Below are positions 17,797 through 26,002 of a DNA stretch of 64,000 nt, piece by piece. Made by a program: the position numbers and the translations under genes. Source of the stretch: CAZKGE01 sp964541695 (GTDB taxonomy: Bacteria > Bacillota > Clostridia > Christensenellales > CAG-138); NCBI GenBank assembly GCA_964541695.1, contig CAZIRB010000002.1, positions 1 through 64,000 on the forward strand. Direction: 5' to 3'. The first letter of the stretch is position 1, and every line of letters starts with the position of its first letter. The notes under the pieces were generated by a model, which saw only the letters and a list, made by a program, of their open reading frames with translations, searched no databases and was not told where the DNA came from.

Positions 17797-18354
17797 TCAA
17801 ACGCGCTCCATGTATTCGCCCGTGCGCGTATCGACGCGGATCTTGTCGCCCTCGTTGACGAACAGCGGAACGTTGATCTGGTAGCCCGTTTCAAGCGTCG
17901 CGGGCTTGGTCGTGCCGGTCGCGGTGTCGCCCTTAAAGCCCGGCTCGGTCGCGGTGACGGTCAGCTCGACGAAGTTCGGCGCCTCGACGGAGAACGGGCT
18001 GCCTTTAAAGAAGCGGACCTTGACGTTCTGGTTCTCGACGATGAAGTCGATGGCGTCCTCGACCTGCTCGGCGCTGAGCGGAAGCTGTTCGTACGTCTCG
18101 GTATCCATGAAGTAATACAAGCCCCCGTCGCTGTAGAGATACTGCATCTCCTTGGTCTCGATGTGCGCGCGCGGATACTTGTCCGTCGGGTTGAACGTGC
18201 GTTCGAGCACCGCACCCGTCATCACGTTCTTGAGCCGCGTGCGGACGAACGCCGCGCCCTTGCCGGGCTTGACGTGCTGGAAATCCGATATGGCCCAGAC
18301 CTGCCCGTCGATCTCTACCGTAACGCCCTTGCGGAAATCGCCTGCCATCAACAT
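17797..18354 (-). CDS. efp: Translation elongation factor P
   Basis: 185 residues, the standard length, with three OB-like domains. The tip loop HVKPGKGAAFVR near 27-38 carries the Lys that meets the ribosomal P site. EF-P relieves stalling at proline runs, relevant here because a lipoprotein at 25.9 kb is rich in Thr-Pro repeats. No EpmA/EarP modifier is seen. The ATG has GGGAGG 11 bases upstream. It lies downstream of pepP as in many Firmicutes. Confidence 0.96.
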   Translation of the reverse strand: MLMAGDFRKGVTVEIDGQVWAISDFQHVKPGKGAAFVRTRLKNVMTGAVLERTFNPTDKYPRAHIETKEMQYLYSDGGLYYFMDTETYEQLPLSAEQVEDAIDFIVENQNVKVRFFKGSPFSVEAPNFVELTVTATEPGFKGDTATGTTKPATLETGYQINVPLFVNEGDKIRVDTRTGEYMERV

Positions 18355-18400
18355 AGTCTCAAAATCCTCCCGTCGCTTGCGTTTAAAAAAGTTCCCTCGA

Positions 18401-19468
18401 TTATAGTATCACCAGCCGGCCCGACGTGGAAACGAGGTCGATATGCCCGTCCTTGGTCAGGACGCAGCAGTCCTCGATGCGCACGCCGCCGCGCCCTTCG
18501 AGATAGATGCCCGGCTCGACCGTGACGGTCATGCCCGCCTTGAGCGTGTCCGTCGACGCGGCGGAGGCCGTCGGCGCCTCGTGGATGAGCAGGCCGAAGC
18601 CGTGCCCGAGCCCGTGGCCGAAACAGTCCCCGTACCCCTCGGACGCGATGTACTCGCGCGCGACGGCGTCGAGCTCTTTGCCCGTGATGCCGGGTTTGAG
18701 CGCCTCGAGACAGCGCGTCTGCGCCTCAAGCACGATGTCGTAAACTTTAATAAGTTCCGGGTCCAACTCGCCGATGCCGAACGTGCGCGTCATGTCGGAA
18801 TGGTAGCCGTCGACGACGCAGCCAAAGTCGACCACGACGAGGTCGCCGCTGGTCAGCTTCCGGTTGCCGGGCCGCGCGTGGCACATGGCGCCGTTGGGGC
18901 CGGAGCCCACGATCGGGTCGAACGAGGGGCCCTCGCTGCCCAGGCGCGCGCAGAGGTAGTTCAACTCCGCGACCACCTCGAGCTCGGTCATGCCGGGCCT
19001 GACGCGGTCGAGCAGCTCCGAATACGCGCGGTCCGCGATGATCTGCGCCTTCTTGAGGCTCTCGATCTCGGGCGCGGTCTTGATCATGCGCGGCGCAGAG
19101 ATCGCGCCGCCGAGGGGCTCCCATCTCAGGCCGAGCGGCTGAAACTGCGTAAAGCGCGCGACCGTCATGTTCTCCTGCTCGTAGCCGACGGACGAAACCG
19201 CGTGCTCTTTTACCGCGGCGGCGAACACTTCGACGGCGTTCGTGCGCGTGATCTCGCGGATCTCAACGCCGTCCGTTTCGCTTCTAGCCTGTATTAAATA
19301 CCGGAAGTCCGTGAACAGAATCGCTTTTTCGCGCGTGACGAGCACGAAGCCGTCCGCGCTGGAGAAGCCGGAAAAATAGCGGATGTTCTCCGCGCTGGTC
19401 AGAAGCGCCGCGTCAAGACTCGCGCTTTTGACGGCCTTTTGCAGTTTTTCCAGGCGTTTTGCGGTCAT
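18401..19468 (-). CDS. pepP: Xaa-Pro aminopeptidase (M24 family)
   Basis: 355 residues, typical for the Firmicutes YqhT/PepP type. An N-terminal creatinase-like domain (to about 125) precedes the pita-bread domain with metal ligands in VVDFGCVVDGYHSDMTRTF, GHGLGHGFGLLIHE and VTVEPGIYL. It removes N-terminal residues before proline in the cytoplasm. It is first in the pepP-efp-CD1247 operon, with a promoter at 19494-19522. Confidence 0.93.
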   Translation of the reverse strand: MTAKRLEKLQKAVKSASLDAALLTSAENIRYFSGFSSADGFVLVTREKAILFTDFRYLIQARSETDGVEIREITRTNAVEVFAAAVKEHAVSSVGYEQENMTVARFTQFQPLGLRWEPLGGAISAPRMIKTAPEIESLKKAQIIADRAYSELLDRVRPGMTELEVVAELNYLCARLGSEGPSFDPIVGSGPNGAMCHARPGNRKLTSGDLVVVDFGCVVDGYHSDMTRTFGIGELDPELIKVYDIVLEAQTRCLEALKPGITGKELDAVAREYIASEGYGDCFGHGLGHGFGLLIHEAPTASAASTDTLKAGMTVTVEPGIYLEGRGGVRIEDCCVLTKDGHIDLVSTSGRLVIL

Positions 19469-19493
19469 ATTCGATCATTTCCCCCAATGGATA

Positions 19494-19522
19494 ATTGTAG
19501 CATAGAACCTATGGGGCAACAA
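19494..19522 (-). promoter_or_regulatory. Sigma-A promoter for pepP-efp
   Basis: Minus-strand TTGTTG (19517-19522), 17-base spacer, TACAAT (19494-19499) with an extended TG at -14, about 26 bases before the pepP ATG. Confidence 0.7.
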
Positions 19523-19525
19523 GCA

Positions 19526-21010
19526 TTATTTGTGGTACAGGCGGTTCGTCTCGTACTCCGGTTCCATCGTAAAGTTTACCCCGAGTTTCCTGAGCGTATC
19601 GCTGTCCACGCGCGAGAGGATCACGCTCGAGTGCGCCTCGCAGCCGGCGAGCTTTTGCAGCTGCTCCATCGCGAGCGCGGCCGTCGGGTTCGTCGCCGCG
19701 CAGATGGCGAGCGCAAGCAGCACCTCGTCGCTGTGCAACCTCGGATTGCGGCTGCCCAGGTGCCTGGTCTTCAGCTTTTGGATCGGCTCGATCACGATCG
19801 GCGAGATCAGGTCGATGTCGTGGTGGATGTTGGCCAGGGCTTTCAGCGCGTTGAGCAGGCCGCTCGCGGTCGCGCCCAGAAGCTGCGAAGTCTTGCCGGT
19901 CACCATACGGCCGTCCGAAAGCGCGAGCGCCAGCGCCGGGTCGCCCGTCTGCTGCGCGCGGTCAAGCGCAGCCTGCACGACCGGCCGGTCGGCGACCGTC
20001 ACGCCGCACTTGTTCATGATGAGCTCCGTCTTGACGACCTGCTCGGCCTTGAGCAGGCCGCGCTTGGCCCCGCAGGCCACGTGGTAATACCGCCGGATGA
20101 TCTCCTGCTTGGCCGCGCTCTGCACGATGGAGTCGTCCGAGATGCAAAAGCCCGCGGTGTTGACGCCCATGTCCGTCGGCGAACGGTACGGCGATTTGCC
20201 GGAGATGCGCTCGAGTATCGCGCCGAGCACGGGGAACGACTCGACGTCGCGGTTGTAGTTCACCGCGAGCTTGCCGTACGCCTCGAGGTGGAACGGGTCG
20301 ATCATGTTCACGTCGTCGAGATCGGTCGTGGCGGCCTCGTAAGCCAAATTGACCGGATGCTGCAGCGGCAGGTTCCAGATCGGGAACGTCTCGAACTTGG
20401 CATAGCCCGCGCGCACGCCGCGCCGGTATTCGTGATACAGCTGCGAGAGGCAGACCGCGAGCTTGCCCGAGCCCGGGCCGGGCGCGGTCACGACGACGAG
20501 CGGCCGCGACGTCTCGATATAGTCGTTGTGCCCGAAACCCTCGTCGCTGACGATCAGCGGCACGTTGGCCGGGTAGCCCGCGATTGGGTAATGCTTGTAC
20601 ACGCGCACGCCGAGGTGGGTCAGCCGCCGCGCGTACGCGTCCGCCGCCGCCTGGCCGCAGTACCGCGTGATGACCACGCTGCCGACCAAGAGGCCCTTGC
20701 TTTGGAACGCGTCGATTAAACGCAGCACCTCGTTGTCGTACGCGATGTCGAGGTCGTTGCGCACCTTGTTGTGCTCGATGTCGCCCGCGTGGATGGCCAG
20801 CACGATCTCGGCCGCGTCGCTGAGCTCGTGCAGCATGTTCACCTTCGTGTCCGGCAAAAAGCCCGGCAGCACGCGCGAGGCGTGGTAGTCGTCGAACAGC
20901 TTGCCGCCGAACTCGAGGTACAGCTTGTCGCCGCACTGGGCGATGCGGTCCCGGATCTTCTCGGACTGCATCCGGACGTATTTTGCATTGTCAAACCCTG
21001 TCGCACTCAT
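19526..21010 (-). CDS. DUF1846 (UPF0371) protein
   Basis: 494 residues, the family length. It opens MSATGFDNAKYVRMQSEKIR, matching the conserved start, and contains APGPGSGKLAVCLSQLYHE near 180 (a P-loop-like glycine/serine stretch) and HPVNLAYEAATTDLDDVNMI. The family is widespread in Firmicutes; its function is unsettled. I chose the ATG at 21010; a second ATG seven codons earlier would fall inside the promoter. That promoter puts transcription initiation at or next to the ATG, with no room for a Shine-Dalgarno site. Confidence 0.85.
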   Translation of the reverse strand: MSATGFDNAKYVRMQSEKIRDRIAQCGDKLYLEFGGKLFDDYHASRVLPGFLPDTKVNMLHELSDAAEIVLAIHAGDIEHNKVRNDLDIAYDNEVLRLIDAFQSKGLLVGSVVITRYCGQAAADAYARRLTHLGVRVYKHYPIAGYPANVPLIVSDEGFGHNDYIETSRPLVVVTAPGPGSGKLAVCLSQLYHEYRRGVRAGYAKFETFPIWNLPLQHPVNLAYEAATTDLDDVNMIDPFHLEAYGKLAVNYNRDVESFPVLGAILERISGKSPYRSPTDMGVNTAGFCISDDSIVQSAAKQEIIRRYYHVACGAKRGLLKAEQVVKTELIMNKCGVTVADRPVVQAALDRAQQTGDPALALALSDGRMVTGKTSQLLGATASGLLNALKALANIHHDIDLISPIVIEPIQKLKTRHLGSRNPRLHSDEVLLALAICAATNPTAALAMEQLQKLAGCEAHSSVILSRVDSDTLRKLGVNFTMEPEYETNRLYHK

Positions 21011-21017
21011 GCGGCTA

Positions 21018-21047
21018 AGTATAGCACTCATCAGGCCGCGTTGGCAA
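21018..21047 (-). promoter_or_regulatory. Promoter abutting the DUF1846 start codon
   Basis: Minus-strand TTGCCA (21042-21047), 18-base spacer, TATACT (21018-21023). Only seven bases separate the -10 box from the ATG at 21010, so the mRNA would be leaderless. Confidence 0.65.
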
Positions 21048-21062
21048 GAACAACAGAGGGCT

Positions 21063-21749
21063 CTAGAGCTGTTTTTTGAGCGCCTGGTTCAGCGTGGCGA
21101 GCGCCTTTTTCTCGATGCGCGAGACGTACGAGCGCGAAATGCCGAGGATGCGCGCCACCTCGCGCTGCGCCATGCAGTATCCGCCGATGAGGCCGTAGCG
21201 CAGCACGATCACCTTGCGCTCGCGCTCCGTCAGGACGTTGTCAAGGATGTTGCGCACAAGCTCGGACTCCATGCGGCTCTGCACCTCGTCGACGATCATG
21301 TCCGGGTCGGAGCCGAGGATGTCGGAGAACGAGACGTCGTTGCCGTCGTTGTCGACGCCGATGGCCTCGTGGATCGAGACCTCCAGCACCTGCTTTCTTT
21401 CCTGCCGGATGCTCATGAGGATCTCGTTCTCGATGCAGCGGCTCGCGTATGACGAGAGCGGCACACCCTTCTTTAAGTCGTACGTCGACACCGCCTTGAT
21501 GAGCCCGATCGTGCCGATGGAGATGATGTCGTCCGCGTCGCGGCCCGCTTTGGCGTATTTCTTGGCGATGTGCGCAACGAGCCTTAGGTTATGTGTGATC
21601 AGCTTCTCGCGCGCGACGGGGTCGCCTTGCATCAGCCGCTCCAGGTATGCCGCTTCCTCGCTCGCCGAAAGCTGGCCCGGAAACGTATGCGCCGTTCCGA
21701 CGTACGCCGCGAACAGCAGCAGATCGTGCAGGAACTCCAACAGCGACAT
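21063..21749 (-). CDS. sigK: Sporulation sigma factor pro-sigma-K
   Basis: 228 residues. The hydrophobic pro-sequence MSLLEFLHDLLLFAAYVGTA, then FPGQLSASEEAAYLERL, matches the processed N-terminus of pro-sigma-K. Region 2 has HNLRLVAHIAKKY and ISIGTIGLIKAV, and region 4 ends AQREVARILGISRSYVSRIE plus KKAL. The gene is continuous, without a skin-type interruption. Sigma-K drives late mother-cell genes after membrane-linked processing. No sigma-E-type promoter was convincing upstream. This is direct evidence for a sporulating lineage. Confidence 0.93.
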   Translation of the reverse strand: MSLLEFLHDLLLFAAYVGTAHTFPGQLSASEEAAYLERLMQGDPVAREKLITHNLRLVAHIAKKYAKAGRDADDIISIGTIGLIKAVSTYDLKKGVPLSSYASRCIENEILMSIRQERKQVLEVSIHEAIGVDNDGNDVSFSDILGSDPDMIVDEVQSRMESELVRNILDNVLTERERKVIVLRYGLIGGYCMAQREVARILGISRSYVSRIEKKALATLNQALKKQL

Positions 21750-21810
21750 AAGACCCTCCCCGCCCTTTCCCTTAATGCTTATGAGCGGCGGAATTTGTCC
21801 GATGCGCGCG

Positions 21811-21839
21811 AAAAAAGCGCCGCGGTGAACGCGGCGCTT
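21811..21839 (-). terminator. Intrinsic terminator upstream of sigK
   Basis: Stem GCGCCGCG (21817-21824), loop GTGAA, CGCGGCGC (21830-21837), followed on the minus strand by six T. It separates sigK from the mltG unit and the R3 repeat. Confidence 0.85.
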
Positions 21840-21891
21840 GAAGTAGCGGTTGATTGAATAGTTGATTAAATAAAGGTAAGGGGTTTATCGC

Positions 21892-22087
21892 GGGGACTCC
21901 GTCCCCACACCCCTGCCAAAGAGCCGAAGGCCCTTTGGAAACCCGCAGGAAATCCCGGAAAGTTAGATGGTTTCTAAAGGTGCGAAACCCAGTGTCCGGC
22001 AGAAAGGGTGCCAAGGGCCTCCGGCCCTTGGCGGGGTGCAGGGGCGGCGCCCCTGCAAAAGCGGGGGTTTGAGGGCAAGGCCCCCAA
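21892..22087. repeat. GC-rich intergenic hairpin repeat, copy R3
   Basis: The mltG-sigK gap holds five hairpins, each with a 3-base loop: GGGGAC-tcc-GTCCCC (21892-21906), CCAAAGAGCC-gaa-GGCCCTTTGG (21916-21938), CCAAGGGCC-tcc-GGCCCTTGG (22011-22031), GCAGGGGC-ggc-GCCCCTGC (22038-22056) and TTGAGGGC-aag-GCCCCCAA (22069-22087). The core CCCTTTGGAAACCCGC is at 21931-21946. Apart from the terminator at 21811, the gap contains nothing else. Confidence 0.75.
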
Positions 22088-22116
22088 CCGTTCCTCAAAC
22101 GTCCCTCACGCCCCCG

Positions 22117-23271
22117 TTACTTCCAGTACTGCTGGTACTCCTTCACGTTCGCCTGGTGCTCCTCGTACGTCTTGCTGAATATCAGCTCGTTGCTCACGGC
22201 CGGGTTGCCGTTGCAGAAATAGAGGTAGCCCTCGGACACAAAGCCCTCGTTCGGGTACAGCGCCGCGACGATGGCGGCCTTGCCGGGATTGCTGACCGGC
22301 CCGACCGGCAGTCCCTTGTGCAGGTACGTATTGTACGGCGAGTCCAACGCCAGCTCCGCGTCCGTGAACGTGTACTTGTTGAGCTTGAGCGCATAGCTCA
22401 GGCTCGCGCACGACTGCAGAGCCATGTCCGACTGGATCCTGTTGTGGAACACGGCCGACACGCGCGCAAAGTCGCCGTCCGCCTGCGCCTCGCGCTCGAT
22501 CAAGGAGGCGAGCGTAATCACCTGGTCCATCGACAATCCGAGCTCGCCGGCGCGCGTCGCGTAGTCGTCGAGATAGATCTCGTTGAAGCGGTTGAGCATC
22601 TTGATCAGGATCGTGTCGATCGTCGAGTCCGCGTACACCTCGTAGGTGTCCGGGAACAAATACCCCTCCAGCACATAGTCGCGCTTCTGGTCGCCGCCGT
22701 TGAGCACGTTGGCGACAAACTCGAAGTTTTTAAATCCCTCGCCCGTCTTGCACGCGGCCAAAAACGGCGCGGTATCGCCGATCAGACCCTTTTCGAGCAG
22801 CACCTTGGCGATGTCCTCGACCGTGTAGCCCTCCGGAATCGTGAACTTGACCGTCTTTTTCGGCGCGTTGCCCTCGCTGATGATGTCCACGATCTGCTTG
22901 AGCGTCATGTTCTTGGACAGAACGTACGTGCCGGCCTTCATCGTGTTCGCCTTGCCGACGAAGTCGACGTACACCTTGAACACCGCGGTGCTCTGGATCA
23001 GCCCCTTCTGGTCGTAGCCGCACGCGTTGTACAGAAGCCGCGCGATCGTGCTGGCCGACGCCTTGGCGGGAATGACGACCTCGATGGGCGTGGCGTCGCG
23101 CTTGTCGACCGGCTCGATGTAGTTCGACAGCACGTACTTGACCGTGCCGCGCGCAATTAAAAACACGAGCAGCGCGGAGCACAGCAGCACAAGCCCCGTC
23201 CTGGAAAAGTTCCAGAGCTGGAGCAGCTTTCTCTGCGTCCGCGTCAGTTTCCTCTTCGACCGGTTCTCCAT
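22117..23271 (-). CDS. mltG: Endolytic murein transglycosylase MltG
   Basis: 384 residues. A short basic cytoplasmic tail is followed by one membrane segment (about 28-50, FSRTGLVLLCSALLVFLIAR), a LysM-like region, and the YceG catalytic domain with the general-acid Glu in TLASLIEREAQADGDFARV plus SAVFHNR. It cuts nascent glycan strands at the membrane and limits their length. It is the last gene of the rnjA-ylbF-mltG run, 27 bases after ylbF. Confidence 0.92.
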   Translation of the reverse strand: MENRSKRKLTRTQRKLLQLWNFSRTGLVLLCSALLVFLIARGTVKYVLSNYIEPVDKRDATPIEVVIPAKASASTIARLLYNACGYDQKGLIQSTAVFKVYVDFVGKANTMKAGTYVLSKNMTLKQIVDIISEGNAPKKTVKFTIPEGYTVEDIAKVLLEKGLIGDTAPFLAACKTGEGFKNFEFVANVLNGGDQKRDYVLEGYLFPDTYEVYADSTIDTILIKMLNRFNEIYLDDYATRAGELGLSMDQVITLASLIEREAQADGDFARVSAVFHNRIQSDMALQSCASLSYALKLNKYTFTDAELALDSPYNTYLHKGLPVGPVSNPGKAAIVAALYPNEGFVSEGYLYFCNGNPAVSNELIFSKTYEEHQANVKEYQQYWK

Positions 23272-23298
23272 CGGCCCCTCCCCCCGCGTTGTTACGCG

Positions 23299-23640
23299 TC
23301 AGTCCTCCAGCGCCGACAGGTCGACGTCGATCGCTTCGGCGAGAATCTTGTACACGTCGCCGAGCATGCGGTTGAGCCGGAACTCCGAAAGCAGGTAGTC
23401 CGACGCCTCCTTGTTGAGCTGCAGCACCTCGCCGATCTTCTGGAGCTTCTCGAGCGTCTCGTCGTCCTTCTTGCCCGATACCGCCGCGGCCTGCGCCTTG
23501 ATCTGGAGCCGGTGGTACTCGGCCAAAAGGGACTTGGTCGTGTCGTTCTCCATGATCTGCTCGCGCAGCCTTTTAAACTCGCGGTACTCCTCGCTCTGCT
23601 TGAGCTCTTTTGCAAGCTGATTTGCCGTGTCGTATACCAT
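23299..23640 (-). CDS. YlbF/YmcA-family regulator
   Basis: 113 residues, all-helical. TANQLAKELKQSEEYREFK at the start and LSEFRLNRMLGDVYKIL near the end are typical of the family. In Bacillus YlbF, YmcA and YaaT form a complex that aids RNase Y-dependent mRNA maturation; here the neighbour is RNase J (13 bases upstream), which fits an RNA-decay role. I do not separate YlbF from YmcA. Confidence 0.8.
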   Translation of the reverse strand: MVYDTANQLAKELKQSEEYREFKRLREQIMENDTTKSLLAEYHRLQIKAQAAAVSGKKDDETLEKLQKIGEVLQLNKEASDYLLSEFRLNRMLGDVYKILAEAIDVDLSALED

Positions 23641-23653
23641 CTCTGACCTCCCC

Positions 23654-25303
23654 CTAGATTTCGATGATGATCGGCAGAATCACGGGCGTGCGCTTCGTCC
23701 GGTTCCTAAGGAACGACTTGAGCGCGCCGCGGATGCCGTTCTTTACGTTTGCGTACTCCGACTTGCCGACGCGCTCGAACTTGCCGGCCTCGTCGGTCAG
23801 GAGCTTGACCATGTCCGCGATGAGCTGCTCGCTCTCGCGCATGTACACAAACCCGCGCGAGATCACCTGCGGCGCGGCGAGCAGCTTGCCGTTCTCGCTG
23901 TCGATCGTGATCACGGCCGCGACCAGGCCGTCCTGCGAGAGCAGGCGGCGGTCTTTTAGCACGATGTCGTCGATGCCGCCCGCGCCGTCCACCATCACGC
24001 TGCCGGACGGTACGGCGCCGCTGACGCGGCCCTTCTTGACCGTGAGCTCGACCACGTCGCCGCACTTGACCACAAACACGTTCTCGGCGGGGATGCCCAT
24101 CTCCTCGCCCAGCTTGCCGTGCATGTACAGATGCCGGTACTCCCCGTGCACGGGGATAAAATACTTCGGCTTGACGAGCTCGAGCATCAGCCGGAGCTCC
24201 TCCTTGCACGCGTGGCCGGACACGTGCACGTCGGCCATGCGGTCGTATACGACGAACGCGCCGCGCTCGAACAATTGATCGATCACGCGCGACACGCCGC
24301 GCTCGTTGCCGGGGATGGCCGAGGCCGATATGATCACGGTGTCGCCCTTGCCGACGTTGAGCTTGTGCGTTGACGTCGCCATGCGGAACAGCCCGCTCAT
24401 CGGCTCGCCCTGGCTGCCGGTCGTGATTACGCAGATCTGCTCCGGCTTGTATTTTTCCAGCTGCTCGACGCGCACGATGCGGTCCGGCGGGAGGGTCAGA
24501 TACCCGAGCTTGATGCCGATCTGCGCGACCTGCTCCATGCTGCGGCCCTGGAAGCAGATCACGCGGCCGTGCTTGATCGCGTAGTCCGACACTTGCTGGA
24601 TGCGGTATACGTTCGACGCAAACGACGCCACGATGATCCGGCCCGGCGCCGTCGCAAAGTAATGCTCGAACGTTTCGCCAATCTCCTGCTCGGACTGCGT
24701 GTAGCCCGGCCGCTCGATGTTCGTGCTGTCGGAGAGCAGCGCCAGCACCCCGCGCGAGCCGTAGTACGCGAAGCGGTTGATGTCGATGGGCTCGCCGTCG
24801 ATCGGCGTAAAGTCCACCTTGAAGTCGCCCGTGTGGATCACGGTGCCGATCGGCGTGGTCACCGCGATGGCCACCGCGCCCGCGATCGAGTGCCCGGTCT
24901 TGATGAACTCGATCTTGAAGCACCCGAGCTCGAGCTTATCGCCTGGCTTGATGCAGTTGAGCTGTTTCTTTTGAATGTGCATCTCGTCGAGCTTGTGCTC
25001 GATGAGCGCGATCGTAAAGCCTGTCCCGTATACGGGCACGCCGTTATGCTCCTGGAGGAAGTACGGCAGCGCGCCGATGTGGTCCTCGTGGCCGTGCGTG
25101 ATCAGAAAGCCGCGCAGCCTGTCCAGATTGTCCTCAAGATACGTCATGTCCGGCACGACGACATCGATGCCCGGCATGTCCTCGTCCGGAAAGCTCAGGC
25201 CGCAGTCGATCACGACGATGTCGTTGCCGTACTCGATGACCGTCAGGTTCTTTCCGATCTCGCCCAAACCGCCGAGCGGTATGATTTTTAGTTTGCTCGC
25301 CAT
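23654..25303 (-). CDS. rnjA: Ribonuclease J
   Basis: 549 residues, the usual length. The metallo-beta-lactamase motif LITHGHEDHIGALPYF is at about 72-87, with the beta-CASP region (GSQGEPMSGLFRMA, and SASAIPGNERGVSRVIDQLF) and the C-terminal dimerisation domain. It degrades and processes mRNA and rRNA from the 5' end and by endonucleolytic cuts. It is first in the rnjA-ylbF-mltG run. rnjA versus rnjB cannot be settled from one copy. Confidence 0.93.
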   Translation of the reverse strand: MASKLKIIPLGGLGEIGKNLTVIEYGNDIVVIDCGLSFPDEDMPGIDVVVPDMTYLEDNLDRLRGFLITHGHEDHIGALPYFLQEHNGVPVYGTGFTIALIEHKLDEMHIQKKQLNCIKPGDKLELGCFKIEFIKTGHSIAGAVAIAVTTPIGTVIHTGDFKVDFTPIDGEPIDINRFAYYGSRGVLALLSDSTNIERPGYTQSEQEIGETFEHYFATAPGRIIVASFASNVYRIQQVSDYAIKHGRVICFQGRSMEQVAQIGIKLGYLTLPPDRIVRVEQLEKYKPEQICVITTGSQGEPMSGLFRMATSTHKLNVGKGDTVIISASAIPGNERGVSRVIDQLFERGAFVVYDRMADVHVSGHACKEELRLMLELVKPKYFIPVHGEYRHLYMHGKLGEEMGIPAENVFVVKCGDVVELTVKKGRVSGAVPSGSVMVDGAGGIDDIVLKDRRLLSQDGLVAAVITIDSENGKLLAAPQVISRGFVYMRESEQLIADMVKLLTDEAGKFERVGKSEYANVKNGIRGALKSFLRNRTKRTPVILPIIIEI

Positions 25304-25325
25304 ATTCTTTTGTGTTTTCTACTCC

Positions 25326-25977
25326 CTATCCAGCCTTAAAGAAGGCGTTGCCTCCAATGGTCTTNNNNNNNNNNNNNNNNNNNNNNNNNNNNNNNNNNNN
25401 NNNNNNNNNNNNNNNNNNNNNNNNNNNNNNNNNNNNNNNNNNNNNNNNNNNNNNNNNNNNNNNNGGCCACGCGCGCGGCCAGCTCGAGGTCCGCGTGCGA
25501 ATAGTCCCCGCCCGACGTGGACTCCGACGGGATCTCGGTCGGCTTGGGCGTGGTGACGGGCGCCGCGGTCGCCGTGACCGGCGTAGCCGTCGGCGTCGCC
25601 GTCGGTTTCTCGGTCGGCTTGGCGGTTGCCTTCGGCGTGGCCGTGGGCTTTGCCGTGGCGCTCGACTCCCCGGTGGGTTTCGGCGTGGACGTTCGCTTCG
25701 GCGTGGGCTTGGGCGTGTCCGTCGCCTCCGGCGTCGGCGTGGACGTCGGGGTCGGGGTCGGCGTGGGCGTCGGGGTCGGCGTCGGAAGCGGCAGCGGCAC
25801 CGGCGTCGGCGTCGTCTCCGCCAGCGCAAGCGCCTTGACCTCGGGCGTCGGCGCGAACCCGAACTCGACGACCTCCGTCCCGATTTGCACGGCGGGCTTC
25901 TGGCAGCCGCAAAGCAGCGCCATAGCCATCAGGATCAGAATGCCGGGTATCCATCGCCGGTTCATACGTTTCACCAC
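25326..25977 (-). CDS. Lipoprotein with Thr-Pro-rich linker, probable SleB-type cell-wall hydrolase, split by a gap
   Basis: The N-terminal part (about 170 residues) has a signal peptide ending in the lipobox ALLCGC, then a long low-complexity linker of TP, KPT and ATP repeats (about 60-150). The text before the gap, SHADLELAARVA, matches the opening of SleB/CwlJ hydrolase domains. After the gap the minus strand ends KTIGGNAFFKAG and stop (25326), which matches the end of the same domain. The catalytic core is inside the 100-N gap. SleB-type enzymes cut spore cortex during germination. The identification rests on two short flanks, so it is tentative; the lipoprotein and linker are certain. 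Confidence 0.6.
25365..25464. other. Assembly gap of 100 N
   Basis: Exactly 100 undetermined bases inside the lipoprotein gene. A complete SleB domain needs about 110-120 residues, so the real gap is probably longer than drawn. The GC-rich repeats just beside it may have broken the assembly. Confidence 0.98.
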
Positions 25978-26002
25978 GTCCCCCGCTCGCTTACTTTCGT
26001 GA

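Noticed and set aside
21063..21749. skin-type element interrupting sigK
   Set aside because: The pro-sigma-K frame is continuous from pro-sequence to region 4.
25500..25860. Short tandem GTCGG/GGCGTC-type repeats
   Set aside because: They encode the Thr-Pro-rich linker of the lipoprotein; not a CRISPR or satellite array.
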